A DNA stretch of 29,264 bases from a virus. The translations under genes were made by a program, and so were the position numbers. The notes below the pieces were generated by a model that saw only the letters and a program-made list of their open reading frames with translations, ran no database searches and had not been told where the DNA came from. The stretch is taken from positions 1 through 29,264 of IMG/VR virus record IMGVR_UViG_3300030380_002079. One strand, written 5' to 3'. Positions 1 through 6,873 of the stretch are shown here, piece by piece (within the stretch, counting starts at the first letter, position 1; every line of letters starts with the position of its first letter).

Positions 1-1
1 C

Positions 2-388
2 AATACAGAAAATTACGTAGTTTATGTTTTTGCAGAAAAAAAAGGTTATTCAAAGTTTGGTTCTTATAAAGGTAATGGCAATGCAGATGGAACATTTGTT
101 TACACAGGATTTAAACCTGCTTGGGTTATGGTAAAAAATACAGCCGCTACTTCTAATTGGGAAATACATGATGCTACAAGAGGAAGTATAAACACAATTG
201 ATAATCCATTGTTTGCAGACGCAAGTAATACTGAATTTTCTAGTAGAAATGTTGATTTTTTATCAAATGGTTTTAAACAAAGAAACAATAATACAAATAC
301 TAATGGTAGTGGACATACAATAATCTATCTAGCATTTGCAGAAAATCCATTTGTAAGTAGTAAAGGAGTGCCAACTACTGCAAGATGA
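2..388 (+). CDS. Tail fibre/tail protein C-terminal part, DUF7483-like (5' truncated)
   Basis: The reading frame is open from the first bases, so the gene begins outside the window; only the C-terminal 128 residues are seen. The text (VYVFAEKKGYSKFGSYKGNG, then a TGFKPAWVMVKN stretch, and a closing YLAFAENPFVSS) has the pattern I associate with the DUF7483 domain, a beta-rich domain at the end of marine phage fibre or other receptor-contacting tail proteins. It is Gly/Asn/Thr-rich and has no membrane segment. It overlaps the next gene by 4 bases (ATGA). Because the right end of the window also stops in fibre-type genes, this is probably the last gene of the tail-fibre module. Virion location is inferred; the family call rests on recall of the motif. 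Confidence 0.7.
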   Translation, partial: NTENYVVYVFAEKKGYSKFGSYKGNGNADGTFVYTGFKPAWVMVKNTAATSNWEIHDATRGSINTIDNPLFADASNTEFSSRNVDFLSNGFKQRNNNTNTNGSGHTIIYLAFAENPFVSSKGVPTTAR

Positions 389-948
389 GAAATGATTGGC
401 ATATTTACACTATTACAGCTTTACTTATTTCTTTCTTAATATTTATTCCTAAATCATATTCAGCAGATACAAATACAGTATCAAGTGGAACTGTAACTAT
501 TGACAAAACCCCACCTTCAGCAATATCACCGAGTGTTAATGCACAATCAGATTTATGTGTAGTACCTGTGAGTGGTGCAGTTCAATCTACTGTTATTGGT
601 ATTAGTGCAGGGAGTGTCTATGACTCAGAGTTCTGTCAGAATATTAGACTAAGTAAAGCATTGGCCGCTCTTGGCTTAAAGGTAGCTTCTGTTTCTATCT
701 TGGCTCAAAATGATGCAAGAGTTTTTGATGCTCTTTGGTTAGCAGGTACTTACCCACCAATTAATTCTAAGATTGGTATTGAAGCAAAAGAAGAATGGCT
801 CAAAGAAGAAAACCAACATCTAATACCACAGGACTCTAAAATATTTCCTAAAAATACAGTCAAGCAAGTAAATAAAACCAAAGAAGGAGAATGGGATGCC
901 ATTAAAGATTTTGGTCTTATTGCTCTTAGTATGCTTCTCATACTCTAA
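385..948 (+). CDS. Secreted hypothetical protein with C-terminal hydrophobic tail
   Basis: A 187-residue protein that I do not recognise by function. Residues 1-26 form a signal peptide: MRNDWH, a hydrophobic core, then a likely cleavage after SYSA. The mature part has few charges, contains a pair of well-spaced cysteines (DLCVVP and EFCQNI), an Ala/Leu-rich helix (SKALAALGLKV), a Lys/Glu-rich linker and ends in a hydrophobic segment (FGLIALSMLLIL) that may anchor it in a membrane. ATG at 385 overlaps the stop of the fibre gene by 4 bases. Its last 53 bases overlap the signal-peptide region of the next gene in another frame. The position between fibres and lysis genes suggests an envelope or virion-associated role, but no function can be assigned. 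Confidence 0.7.
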   Translation: MRNDWHIYTITALLISFLIFIPKSYSADTNTVSSGTVTIDKTPPSAISPSVNAQSDLCVVPVSGAVQSTVIGISAGSVYDSEFCQNIRLSKALAALGLKVASVSILAQNDARVFDALWLAGTYPPINSKIGIEAKEEWLKEENQHLIPQDSKIFPKNTVKQVNKTKEGEWDAIKDFGLIALSMLLIL

Positions 949-2134
949 AGCAGAAGAAATAGATACAGGTAATATTCTAGATCCTGCTGATGAATGGACA
1001 CTAGAGGATAAAGCATCAACCACACAATGTAGTTATTCTGGAACTTTAGAAGATGGTGAAGTTTGCACAGGTAGTTCTAGTATTAGTGGTAGTTATAATG
1101 AAAATGATGGTGGAAAGATTGTCAGCGATCAATACTCACTTATAAATCAAGGTTTAACCATAGATGAAATACAACAAGGATTTGACTATACATATGGCTC
1201 AACAATAGAAAGTCATGTATCTAATACTAATGTTTTATCTTGTGCAAATACCAATGGAGATTGCAAAGATTATTTTACGATTACTCTAAATTTATCAGAT
1301 CAAAACGGAACTATATTTAAAACTCATGAACACACAGTAGAAATGGATTATCAAGGTCAACAAACTTATGAATATTTAGCAACACTAGATTCAAACTTTT
1401 ATGAAGATGTTTCTTTTCAAATGGATATCTGGTCAGTAGATGCAGGATTTACAAATGGTTATTATGGTGGGATTATAAGTAATCCCTTTCTTTCCATTCA
1501 ATATCAAACAGTAGAAATGATAACTGATATAATTACAGATATTGTAAATGACATTGTTTTTGAAGAAATAGATTTTGAAGAAGTATCTTTTGAAGTAGTT
1601 ATTGAAGATTTTTTCCAAGATGATTTAACATTTGAATTTGATTTTGCACCTGTTGAACAAGCACCTATTGAGATAGAGATGGTGGAAGTAGAAGAAATAC
1701 AATTGGAAATACAAGCAGAATTTGAAGAACAATTACTTGATGAAATGCCAGAGATAGAAGAACAAATAGAAGAAACTCCAGAAGAAATCACAGAAGAAGT
1801 GCAAGAAGAAATAGTAGAAGAAGCACCAGAGGAAGTAGAAGAAGAACAAGAAGAAATTGCACCTTCTGAAATAAAACAAAAGATCGCTAATAAATTAATG
1901 GCTAGTCAAAAAGATAAAATGAGTTCAGAAGCACAAACAACAACATTAGCTTTAATGGTAATATTAGCAGATATAAGTTTTGATAGTTATTTGGATAAAC
2001 AAATTATTGATGGTGAATTTTACAAAGATGTTGGTCTGCAAGATCAAAATGTGATAATAGATTATCAAGCAGGTATATTAGGGTATATGGATTATGGTAA
2101 AATTAATAGAATGGTAGATAGTCAATGGAAGTAG
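896..2134 (+). CDS. Secreted, extremely Glu-rich protein
   Basis: A 412-residue protein with a signal peptide (MPLKILVLLLLVCFSYSKAE, cleavage near residue 19-20). Residues about 25-200 are Ser/Thr/Asn-rich with paired cysteines and look like a beta-sandwich exported domain. Residues about 205-325 are extraordinarily acidic, with runs such as EEVQEEIVEEAPEEVEEE encoded by gaa-gaa repeats. Residues 325-412 form a mixed helical domain containing a hydrophobic TTTLALMVILADISF stretch. The start lies inside the previous gene, and the end overlaps the next gene by 10 bases. I know no enzymatic family for it. The acidic tract could bind calcium or polycations at the cell surface; that is speculation. 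Coding status is well supported by length and the signal peptide. Confidence 0.75.
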   Translation: MPLKILVLLLLVCFSYSKAEEIDTGNILDPADEWTLEDKASTTQCSYSGTLEDGEVCTGSSSISGSYNENDGGKIVSDQYSLINQGLTIDEIQQGFDYTYGSTIESHVSNTNVLSCANTNGDCKDYFTITLNLSDQNGTIFKTHEHTVEMDYQGQQTYEYLATLDSNFYEDVSFQMDIWSVDAGFTNGYYGGIISNPFLSIQYQTVEMITDIITDIVNDIVFEEIDFEEVSFEVVIEDFFQDDLTFEFDFAPVEQAPIEIEMVEVEEIQLEIQAEFEEQLLDEMPEIEEQIEETPEEITEEVQEEIVEEAPEEVEEEQEEIAPSEIKQKIANKLMASQKDKMSSEAQTTTLALMVILADISFDSYLDKQIIDGEFYKDVGLQDQNVIIDYQAGILGYMDYGKINRMVDSQWK

Positions 2135-2571
2135 AATATCAAGGAATGAAATTTAAAGGTGGTAAAGTATTTATCATTATATCATTAATTGGTGCAATTA
2201 TTGGTGGTGGATGGACAGTTTATAAATTTTATGATGACTATTTAGACATGAAAGCTAAAATTTTAACCTATACTGCACCCGACCTTTCTAGTTATGACGA
2301 GAGATTAGCAATTTTAAAAACAGAAATAGACACAATACTTGATGAAGTGGGCCTAATTTCAGAAATAACCATTGATATAAAAAATGATTTAAAAACGCAA
2401 ATTCGTCAAATGGAGCAAGATATTCGCCACATAACGCAAATAGTTAATGATGTTGAAGATCGTCAAAAAGAAGATGCAAGAGAGATATTTGATGAATTAA
2501 AAGTAATAGAGCAAGAATTAGAATTGAATATTAAAAAAGCATTGTCAAATCCTTTGGCAGGAGTACAGTAA
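2125..2571 (+). CDS. Single-pass membrane protein with coiled coil
   Basis: 148 residues. After a short cytoplasmic start (MEVEYQGMKFKGGK), residues 15-33 form a transmembrane segment (VFIIISLIGAIIGGGWTVY). The rest is largely heptad-patterned and charged (LKTEIDTILDEVGLIS, IKNDLKTQIRQMEQDIRHI, DELKVIEQELEL), a probable coiled coil exposed outside the inner membrane. The ATG is within the end of the preceding gene, indicating translational coupling. Membrane anchor plus long coiled coil near lysozyme and holin would fit a spanin-like or envelope-tethering protein, but the length and layout are not diagnostic. Function unassigned. Confidence 0.65.
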   Translation: MEVEYQGMKFKGGKVFIIISLIGAIIGGGWTVYKFYDDYLDMKAKILTYTAPDLSSYDERLAILKTEIDTILDEVGLISEITIDIKNDLKTQIRQMEQDIRHITQIVNDVEDRQKEDAREIFDELKVIEQELELNIKKALSNPLAGVQ

Positions 2572-2574
2572 AAC

Positions 2575-2868
2575 ATGGCTACTGAAAAGGAACTAAAAAA
2601 AGAATTAAATAATATCAAGAAAGAAGTAAGAGAATTGCGAATCCATAATAAATTTTTATTAGACAGATTAGATTTGGCACATGAAAAAAATGCAGAATTA
2701 AGAAAACAAATAATGACAATGAGTATTGACGATGTTTTAGCACATCAAAAAGAATTTATTGCATACCAAGAAAAATTTGCAAAAGATAGAGAATTAGTTG
2801 AAGCGTTTGACAAACAGTCACAAGTAAAGTTAAATGCGACGGGTATTAACAATGGCAACGCAATCTGA
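2575..2868 (+). CDS. Small soluble coiled-coil protein
   Basis: 97 residues, highly charged, with no signal or membrane segment. Residues 1-45 are a strong coiled-coil pattern (KELKKELNNIKKEVRELRI, FLLDRLDLAHEKNAELRKQI), followed by a short helical part and a polar Asn-rich end. It starts 4 bases after the upstream stop and overlaps the start of the next small gene. It may pair with its coiled-coil neighbours at 2125 and 2852; I infer this only from adjacency and similar composition. No known family is recognised. Confidence 0.6.
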   Translation: MATEKELKKELNNIKKEVRELRIHNKFLLDRLDLAHEKNAELRKQIMTMSIDDVLAHQKEFIAYQEKFAKDRELVEAFDKQSQVKLNATGINNGNAI

Positions 2869-3046
2869 AAAAATAAACAAACTTGACAAAGAAGTTGCGA
2901 TTATAAAAAAAGATATTGATATTATAAAATCAAACCATTTGGTGCATTTAGACCAAAAATTAAGATCAGTAGAAAAGGTATTATGGACTGTTGGTATTTT
3001 AGTATTTTCAAATCTTTTAATACTTCTTAGAGATATCTTGTTGTGA
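2852..3046 (+). CDS. Small coiled-coil/TM protein
   Basis: 64 residues from the ATG at 2852 (MATQSEKINKLDKEVAII). An upstream in-frame ATG at 2834 would add six residues; I prefer 2852 because of the canonical MAT start. The N-terminal 40 residues are a charged coiled coil (KEVAIIKKDIDIIKSNH, LDQKLRSVEKV) and the C-terminus is a single membrane helix (VLWTVGILVFSNLLILLRDILL). This layout, with a cytoplasmic coil and C-terminal anchor, is common among small phage proteins near lysis genes (XhlA-like haemolysin proteins have a similar design). It overlaps both neighbours in staggered frames. XhlA likeness is a structural analogy only. Confidence 0.6.
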   Translation: MATQSEKINKLDKEVAIIKKDIDIIKSNHLVHLDQKLRSVEKVLWTVGILVFSNLLILLRDILL

Positions 3047-3234
3047 ATTTACATACCATATTCCTTTTAGGGTATATGTGTATTGCAGGTGATTGTATCT
3101 CAATTAATGAAAAATATAAATCCCTTGAAGATTGCAAATCAAACGCAAACTATTTAAAGTTAATGTTAGATAAACAAAATATTCGCAAATATATACTTTT
3201 TTGTGTGGATGCTAATGAATATAAAAACACCTAA
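3043..3234 (+). CDS. Small cysteine-containing protein, possibly secreted
   Basis: 63 residues beginning at GTG 3043, which overlaps the previous stop (GTGA). The N-terminus is hydrophobic (MNLHTIFLLGYMCIAGDC) and may be a signal or membrane-insertion sequence. Four cysteines follow (residues 13, 18, 31, 54), a pattern suited to disulfides outside the cytoplasm. The gene overlaps the start of the phosphoesterase gene. No family recognised; a function cannot be proposed from sequence. Confidence 0.5.
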   Translation: MNLHTIFLLGYMCIAGDCISINEKYKSLEDCKSNANYLKLMLDKQNIRKYILFCVDANEYKNT

Positions 3235-3928
3235 AAAAATTTTAGTTATTGGTGATACGCATTTTCCTTATTCGCACCCTGATTGCATATCATTCCTTTC
3301 TAAGCTAAATCAATATTATAAACCCGATACTGTCGTGCATATTGGCGATGAGGCTGACTATCACAGCCAAAACTTTCATGGTGTTGACCCCGACCTACCC
3401 AGTGCCTTTGATGAATTAGAAGTGACTAAATCTTGGATTAAAAGACTAGAAAAAATATTTCCTAAAATGACATTATTAGAAAGCAATCATGGCAGCTTAG
3501 TTTTGCGTCGAGCAATAGCGAGTAAGATGTCTAGAAATTTTATAAAACCCTATAATGATATTTTAGATGTTAATAAAAATTGGGTATGGAAAGATAAGCA
3601 CATTATAAAAACAGATAAGAATAAAATTTGTTTCGCACATCAATTTTCTAAAGATATTGCAAAGGCCGTAAAAGAAACTTCAATGTGTTGTGTGCAGGGT
3701 CATTTTCATACGGTGAGTGAGGTAAAATTTGTTGCGAATGATTACTCTTTGAATTGGGGTATTTCTACAGGATGTTTAATTAATAAAGATAGTTTAAGCA
3801 TGGCATATATGAAAGTGAATGTTTCAAAGCCAATATTAAGTAGTGCCGTCATAACAGACGGAATTCCATTTATAACACCTATGGTTTTAAAGAAAAATGG
3901 TAGTTGGGATAGAAATGTTTATTTATGA
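3215..3928 (+). CDS. Calcineurin-like metallophosphoesterase
   Basis: 237 residues from ATG 3215 (MNIKTPKKILVIGDTHFPYS). It shows the metal-binding motifs of the calcineurin-like phosphoesterase family in order: GDTH at residues 13-16, HIGDE at 42-46, NHGS at 91-94, an AH at 141-142, and GHFH at 162-165. These residues ligate a two-metal centre that hydrolyses phosphomonoesters or diesters. Two more upstream in-frame start codons (GTG 3203, ATG 3209) exist, but 3215 gives the usual short lead into the first beta strand. The stop overlaps the next gene by 4 bases. Phage relatives often sit near structural or lysis genes; the substrate is unknown. It could act on nucleotides, nucleic acid ends or a regulatory phosphoprotein. 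Confidence 0.85.
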   Translation: MNIKTPKKILVIGDTHFPYSHPDCISFLSKLNQYYKPDTVVHIGDEADYHSQNFHGVDPDLPSAFDELEVTKSWIKRLEKIFPKMTLLESNHGSLVLRRAIASKMSRNFIKPYNDILDVNKNWVWKDKHIIKTDKNKICFAHQFSKDIAKAVKETSMCCVQGHFHTVSEVKFVANDYSLNWGISTGCLINKDSLSMAYMKVNVSKPILSSAVITDGIPFITPMVLKKNGSWDRNVYL

Positions 3929-4125
3929 GTAAAAATGACAAAATAAATCCTAAATATTATAAAAGAAATATTGAAGTTGCTGACTTTATTGAAGAATATG
4001 AAATGAATTATTTTGAGGGAAATTGCATAAAATATATTTGTAGGTATAAAGAAAAGAATGGACTTGAAGATTTGTTAAAGGCAAAATGGTATCTTGAAAG
4101 GTTGATAAAAAAATATGGACATTAG
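3925..4125 (+). CDS. DUF3310 (SaV-like) protein
   Basis: 66 residues. The sequence reads INPKYYKRNIEVADFIEEY, then FEGNCIKYICRYKEKNGLED, LLKAKWYLERLI. This is the compact DUF3310 pattern (HP.HY..g.ie.id.ie....l....gn..KYi.R...Kg..edL.KA.wYl..l) found in many phages and related to T7 gp1.7-type nucleotide kinases. The biochemical role of short members is not firmly known; a part in nucleotide metabolism is a family-level guess. It overlaps the phosphoesterase stop by 4 bases and the lysozyme start by 11 bases, so it is translated in the lysis-module chain. Confidence 0.8.
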   Translation: MSKNDKINPKYYKRNIEVADFIEEYEMNYFEGNCIKYICRYKEKNGLEDLLKAKWYLERLIKKYGH

Positions 4126-4561
4126 TAGATTAAGAGAATCAGTGATTGCTCACGAAGGAATTAGATACAAAGCATACGAAGACCCAATTCTTGGTGCTTC
4201 TGCTATGACCACAGGTGTTGGTCATTTAATAAGATTACCCCAAGAAGAATATTTACTTGAAAAAGAACTTACCATGAACGAAGTAATGGAATTATTAAAT
4301 GATGATATTGAAGTTGCTTTAAAAGACGCAAAAAAATTTATAGACGAAGATACTATCCCAGAAGAGGCATTTGAAATTGTTGTTGAGATGAGCTTTCAAT
4401 TAGGGTATCCACGATTATCAGGTTTTAGAAAGTTCCAAGCTGCACTTAAAGATAATAATTTTACACAAGCAAAATCTGAAATGCTTGACAGTAAGTGGGC
4501 ACGGCAAGTTCCTGCTAGAGCAAAAAATTTGGCTGATAAAATGGGTGAGATAAATGCTTAG
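4115..4561 (+). CDS. Endolysin, T4 lysozyme-type (GH24) muramidase
   Basis: 148 residues, close to the T4 lysozyme length (164). The catalytic triad is visible: Glu14 in HEG, Asp23 in YED, and Thr32 before TGVGH, matching T4 Glu11, Asp20 and Thr26 in order and spacing. The C-terminal WARQVPARAKNLADKMGE matches the conserved W..QTPNRA segment. There is no signal peptide, so it would be released by the adjacent holin at 4554, and it would cut the beta-1,4 bond between N-acetylmuramic acid and N-acetylglucosamine. Its stop overlaps the holin start by 8 bases, a typical endolysin-holin pair. Confidence 0.92.
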   Translation: MDISRLRESVIAHEGIRYKAYEDPILGASAMTTGVGHLIRLPQEEYLLEKELTMNEVMELLNDDIEVALKDAKKFIDEDTIPEEAFEIVVEMSFQLGYPRLSGFRKFQAALKDNNFTQAKSEMLDSKWARQVPARAKNLADKMGEINA

Positions 4562-4967
4562 TAAATTATTAAGTGGTGGATTAGTAGATAGTGTTGGAAA
4601 GATCGTAGATGAACTTCATACATCAGATGAAGAAAAAGCTGCAGCAAAAATAAAACTTAAAGAATTAGATAACGCATTAAATAAAGCACAAACAGATATA
4701 AACCTTGCAGACGCAAAATCTACTGCAACAGGTCTTGGTGGTTTACTGCAAAGAATTTGGCGACCTTTGATTGGTTTCAGTTGTGCCTTAGCAATTTTTT
4801 GGGAATTTGTATTAAAGCAATTTATAATGTTTTTTCTTGCTGTATTTGAAATAGAAACTATGCCCTTGCCAACTCTTGACTTGGGTGTTTTAATGCCGCT
4901 CGTCATGTCACTTTTAGGCATGGCCACGCTACGTACATACGAGAAGCAGAAGGGAATTAGCAAATGA
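4554..4967 (+). CDS. Phage holin, 3-TM superfamily
   Basis: 137 residues. An N-terminal amphipathic and charged region (residues 1-60, DEEKAAAKIKLKELDNALNK) is followed by a LGGLLQRIWRPLIGFSCALA segment with the WRP motif typical of the 3TM holin superfamily, then hydrophobic helices at about 73-90, 92-103 and 112-128 (LMPLVMSLLGMATL) and a short basic tail. Holins of this type form lesions in the inner membrane and release endolysin at a set time. It directly follows and overlaps the lysozyme gene, and its own stop overlaps the next small membrane gene (ATGA at 4964). Confidence 0.85.
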   Translation: MLSKLLSGGLVDSVGKIVDELHTSDEEKAAAKIKLKELDNALNKAQTDINLADAKSTATGLGGLLQRIWRPLIGFSCALAIFWEFVLKQFIMFFLAVFEIETMPLPTLDLGVLMPLVMSLLGMATLRTYEKQKGISK

Positions 4968-5083
4968 AAATAATAGACACAGTAAAGGATTGGTTTGAGG
5001 GTTTTACAAAACTTAAATCATGGGTAAGAGTATTAATGGTTATGGCTCTTGTGGTTGTATTACATCATTGGGTATTACATTAA
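4964..5083 (+). CDS. 39-residue membrane peptide after holin
   Basis: A tiny gene whose ATG overlaps the holin stop (ATGA). The product starts MKIIDTVKDWFEGFTKLKSW, an amphipathic helix, and continues as a single membrane helix (VRVLMVMALVVVLHHWVLH). The overlap, the lack of a gap to either neighbour and the membrane topology support it as a real gene. It may modulate holin timing (antiholin or second holin) or act at the envelope; this is inferred only from position and topology. Confidence 0.6.
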   Translation: MKIIDTVKDWFEGFTKLKSWVRVLMVMALVVVLHHWVLH

Positions 5084-5227
5084 GTGATAACAACTACCTC
5101 TTCACTTTCGGTTTTAATAAAACCTAGAATAATTGGAAGCAAAGGTAGGACATTTAAAAAATTAACTTTTGGTAAATATAAAAGAAAAATGCCAAAGTTA
5201 AAAATTAGAGCCAAGAGGATATTTTAA
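5084..5227 (+). CDS. 47-residue basic protein
   Basis: GTG at 5084 abuts the previous stop with no gap. The product is short and very basic in its second half (SKGRTFKKLTFGKYKRKMPK, LKIRAKRIF), with no Cys or acidic cluster. Its last codons form the left arm of the terminator at 5211-5244. It could be a nucleic-acid or membrane-surface binding peptide. No family recognised; the tight abutment is the main evidence. Confidence 0.45.
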   Translation: MITTTSSLSVLIKPRIIGSKGRTFKKLTFGKYKRKMPKLKIRAKRIF

Positions 5228-5244
5228 TACCCTCTTGGTTTTTT
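5211..5244 (+). terminator. Rho-independent terminator ending the rightward late/lysis operon
   Basis: A perfect 8-bp stem CCAAGAGG (5211-5218) and CCTCTTGG (5231-5238) with a 12-base loop is followed directly by a run of six T (5239-5244). The stem overlaps the end of the 47-residue gene. All upstream genes read rightward into it, so it closes the structural-lysis transcript. The reverse orientation lacks a T tract, so it is probably one-directional. Confidence 0.9.
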
Positions 5245-5278
5245 GCGGATATACAACGTTAATACATGATTGAATATA

Positions 5279-5593
5279 ATGAAAAAAAACAAATTCACAA
5301 TCATTTATGCAGAATTTTTAGACCATTCATCATTATCTAATTTATGGCAATCTTACGAGGAATTTGAAAAAGATTGTAAAATTGAACCATGTTGGGCCGT
5401 TGGGTTTTTAGAAAAAGAAGATCAAGTTGCATATTATTTATCTACAATGAAATCTAACACTGAATTAGGTAGTGGCCACATCATCTTAAAATCTGCGTGT
5501 ACCTATGTGAAAAAAATAGGCCAAAAATCCATTTTCAGAGGCATAGAGCATATAAAAGACAATTTATTAGTAGAAGACCCATTAAATTTTTAA
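5279..5593 (+). CDS. Hypothetical protein, isolated gene
   Basis: 104 residues from ATG 5279 (MKKNKFTIIYAEFLDH); a TTG nine bases upstream is also in frame. It is a mixed alpha/beta soluble protein with two early cysteines (FEKDCKIEPCW) and the segment GSGHIILKSACTYVKKIG. It lies just after a strong terminator, so it needs its own promoter or read-through, and its stop codon shares bases with the stop of the leftward nuclease gene, giving exactly convergent ends. I do not recognise a family. Isolation and convergent position could make it an independently timed gene. Confidence 0.55.
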   Translation: MKKNKFTIIYAEFLDHSSLSNLWQSYEEFEKDCKIEPCWAVGFLEKEDQVAYYLSTMKSNTELGSGHIILKSACTYVKKIGQKSIFRGIEHIKDNLLVEDPLNF

Positions 5594-6360
5594 ATACCCC
5601 ATATTTGTCGCCTAGCAGGGATATTTTGTGCATTCCATTCCCAACTATCAAGATTGGGCTGATACAATAAAGCAACATCTTCTGGGGTGTTGCATTTTTG
5701 CAACATTGAGGCCATTCCTTTTAATTTGTTATGAAATTCAATTTCAATATCATTATTGAATTCTAATTCCTCAAAGTGATGTTTGGTTGGGGTCACGACA
5801 AATAAATTACAATGAACTGGTTTTTTATACTTTTTTTCTAATGCTTTTTTATAAACCCATTGTTGCAATTTATCGGAATGATTTATTACCATTCTACCTT
5901 TAGTTTTTAGATCAAAAATAAACATTCCTTCTTCACCTAAATCCCACACAAAATCAGAATATCCTATAAAATTAATTCCATTTATTTCTACAGACAGTTC
6001 CTCTTGGTAAGAATGCAACGGTTGATTTGCAAATCTTTTAAATAAGGCCCTACAGTTTTCATAATACTTTGGAATAAGTTTTAAATATTTTTCAACTTGA
6101 TCTTGATCGTGATAATTTGCAAGTTCCCTTTGAAAGTCTTTAAGTGCGTATTTTGTGTTTTGTTCACTATCATTTCCTTCTAATAAATCATATAATAACT
6201 CCTCAACAATAATACCGGTAAACATAGCAGGATTTGTTCCTATATGTATTTTAAAGATTTTATTAATAATAAATTGACAAGGAAAATTATGAAAAGAATT
6301 TAACTTACTGTATGACATTGGCATCAAGTCAAATTTCTCAAATACAGATTTATCTAACAT
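5590..6360 (-). CDS. PD-(D/E)XK nuclease (RecB/Cas4-like exonuclease)
   Basis: 256 residues. The order MSYSKLNSFHNFPCQF near residue 15, an acidic GIIVEELLYD helix at 49-58, GYSDFVWD with Asp136, FIFDLKTK with Asp150 and Lys152, and a downstream QQWVYKKALE helix (QxxxY) is the RecB/Cas4-type PD-(D/E)XK nuclease arrangement. Such phage enzymes resect double-stranded ends for an annealing protein, and the ERF annealase sits four genes upstream in the same operon. It is the last gene of the leftward operon; its start abuts the stop of the preceding gene. The four-Cys cluster of true Cas4 proteins is absent, so an exonuclease of the phage recombination type is preferred. Confidence 0.82.
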   Translation of the reverse strand: MLDKSVFEKFDLMPMSYSKLNSFHNFPCQFIINKIFKIHIGTNPAMFTGIIVEELLYDLLEGNDSEQNTKYALKDFQRELANYHDQDQVEKYLKLIPKYYENCRALFKRFANQPLHSYQEELSVEINGINFIGYSDFVWDLGEEGMFIFDLKTKGRMVINHSDKLQQWVYKKALEKKYKKPVHCNLFVVTPTKHHFEELEFNNDIEIEFHNKLKGMASMLQKCNTPEDVALLYQPNLDSWEWNAQNIPARRQIWGI

Positions 6361-6557
6361 TATGATTTACCAAGTGTATATTCAGCAAATGTTTTACCAT
6401 TTCTACTTACATGGTCAGTTTCAATTTTATAACCTTTCTCTCTAAGTTCTAAAATTCTTGCTGATAATCTAAAACAACCATAAAGACTAAGTGCATCTAA
6501 AGGTGTTATTTTTTTATGTTTTTTAAGATGTTGAAGTATTAGTTTTCTTTGTGTCAT
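6360..6557 (-). CDS. Small winged-helix DNA-binding protein
   Basis: 65 residues from the ATG at 6557 (MTQRKLILQHLKKHKKITPL). The pattern helix, ITPLDALSLYGCFRLSARIL as helix-turn-helix, then RELREKGYKIET and a beta wing with GKTFAEYTL, is a classic helix-turn-helix/winged-helix domain found in phages. A longer in-frame reading exists upstream, but it would run through the HNH gene; the short start is preferred. It overlaps the HNH gene's end by 35 bases. It may be a transcriptional regulator of the early or late switch, or accompany the nucleases. No other repressor-like gene is visible in the window. Confidence 0.75.
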   Translation of the reverse strand: MTQRKLILQHLKKHKKITPLDALSLYGCFRLSARILELREKGYKIETDHVSRNGKTFAEYTLGKS

Positions 6558-6873
6558 GTATGTGCTCCTGTTGATATTCATTATAAAGTTCTTGTGCGTA
6601 ATGCAAAGGGTCAATACCAATTCTTTCCCAAAATTTTCTTTCACCAAATTTAAATGTTAATTCTTGATGATGAGCATAACAAATAGGAATACCTGTGCTA
6701 TCATCACGAATCATTGCACCAATTCTATGAATACCTTGCAAGTGGTGAAATTGGATTTGATGAAAATTTAATTGGCCCTCTAAATTACAAACATAGCAAG
6801 GGCAGCTATTCACCACCCATTGCATAAATTTTTTATCTTTAATGATCTTTCTTTTCTTAGAAGATGTCGTCAT
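6523..6873 (-). CDS. HNH-type nuclease, DUF968/Ref-like
   Basis: 116 residues from ATG 6873 (MTTSSKKRKIIKDKKFMQWV). It has a zinc-type CPCYVC (Cys26, Cys29), HH at 43-44, GIPICYAHH (Cys65, His68-His69), and a distinctive ending, KFGERKFWERIGIDPLHYA. That ending matches the DUF968/Ref-type HNH nucleases (phage P1 Ref is a RecA-dependent nuclease). In this operon, with ERF, SSB-like and PD-(D/E)XK proteins, a role in recombination or processing of host or phage DNA is expected. Start chosen to give minimal overlap (17 bases) with the upstream gene. Confidence 0.8.
   Translation of the reverse strand: MTTSSKKRKIIKDKKFMQWVVNSCPCYVCNLEGQLNFHQIQFHHLQGIHRIGAMIRDDSTGIPICYAHHQELTFKFGERKFWERIGIDPLHYAQELYNEYQQEHIHDTKKTNTSTS

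Noticed and set aside
1504-1791. Leftward Ser/Ile-rich frame
   Set aside because: It is the mirror of the Glu-rich tract (gaa read backwards gives ttc/tct-type Ser codons); it lies fully within a well-supported gene and has no ribosome site.
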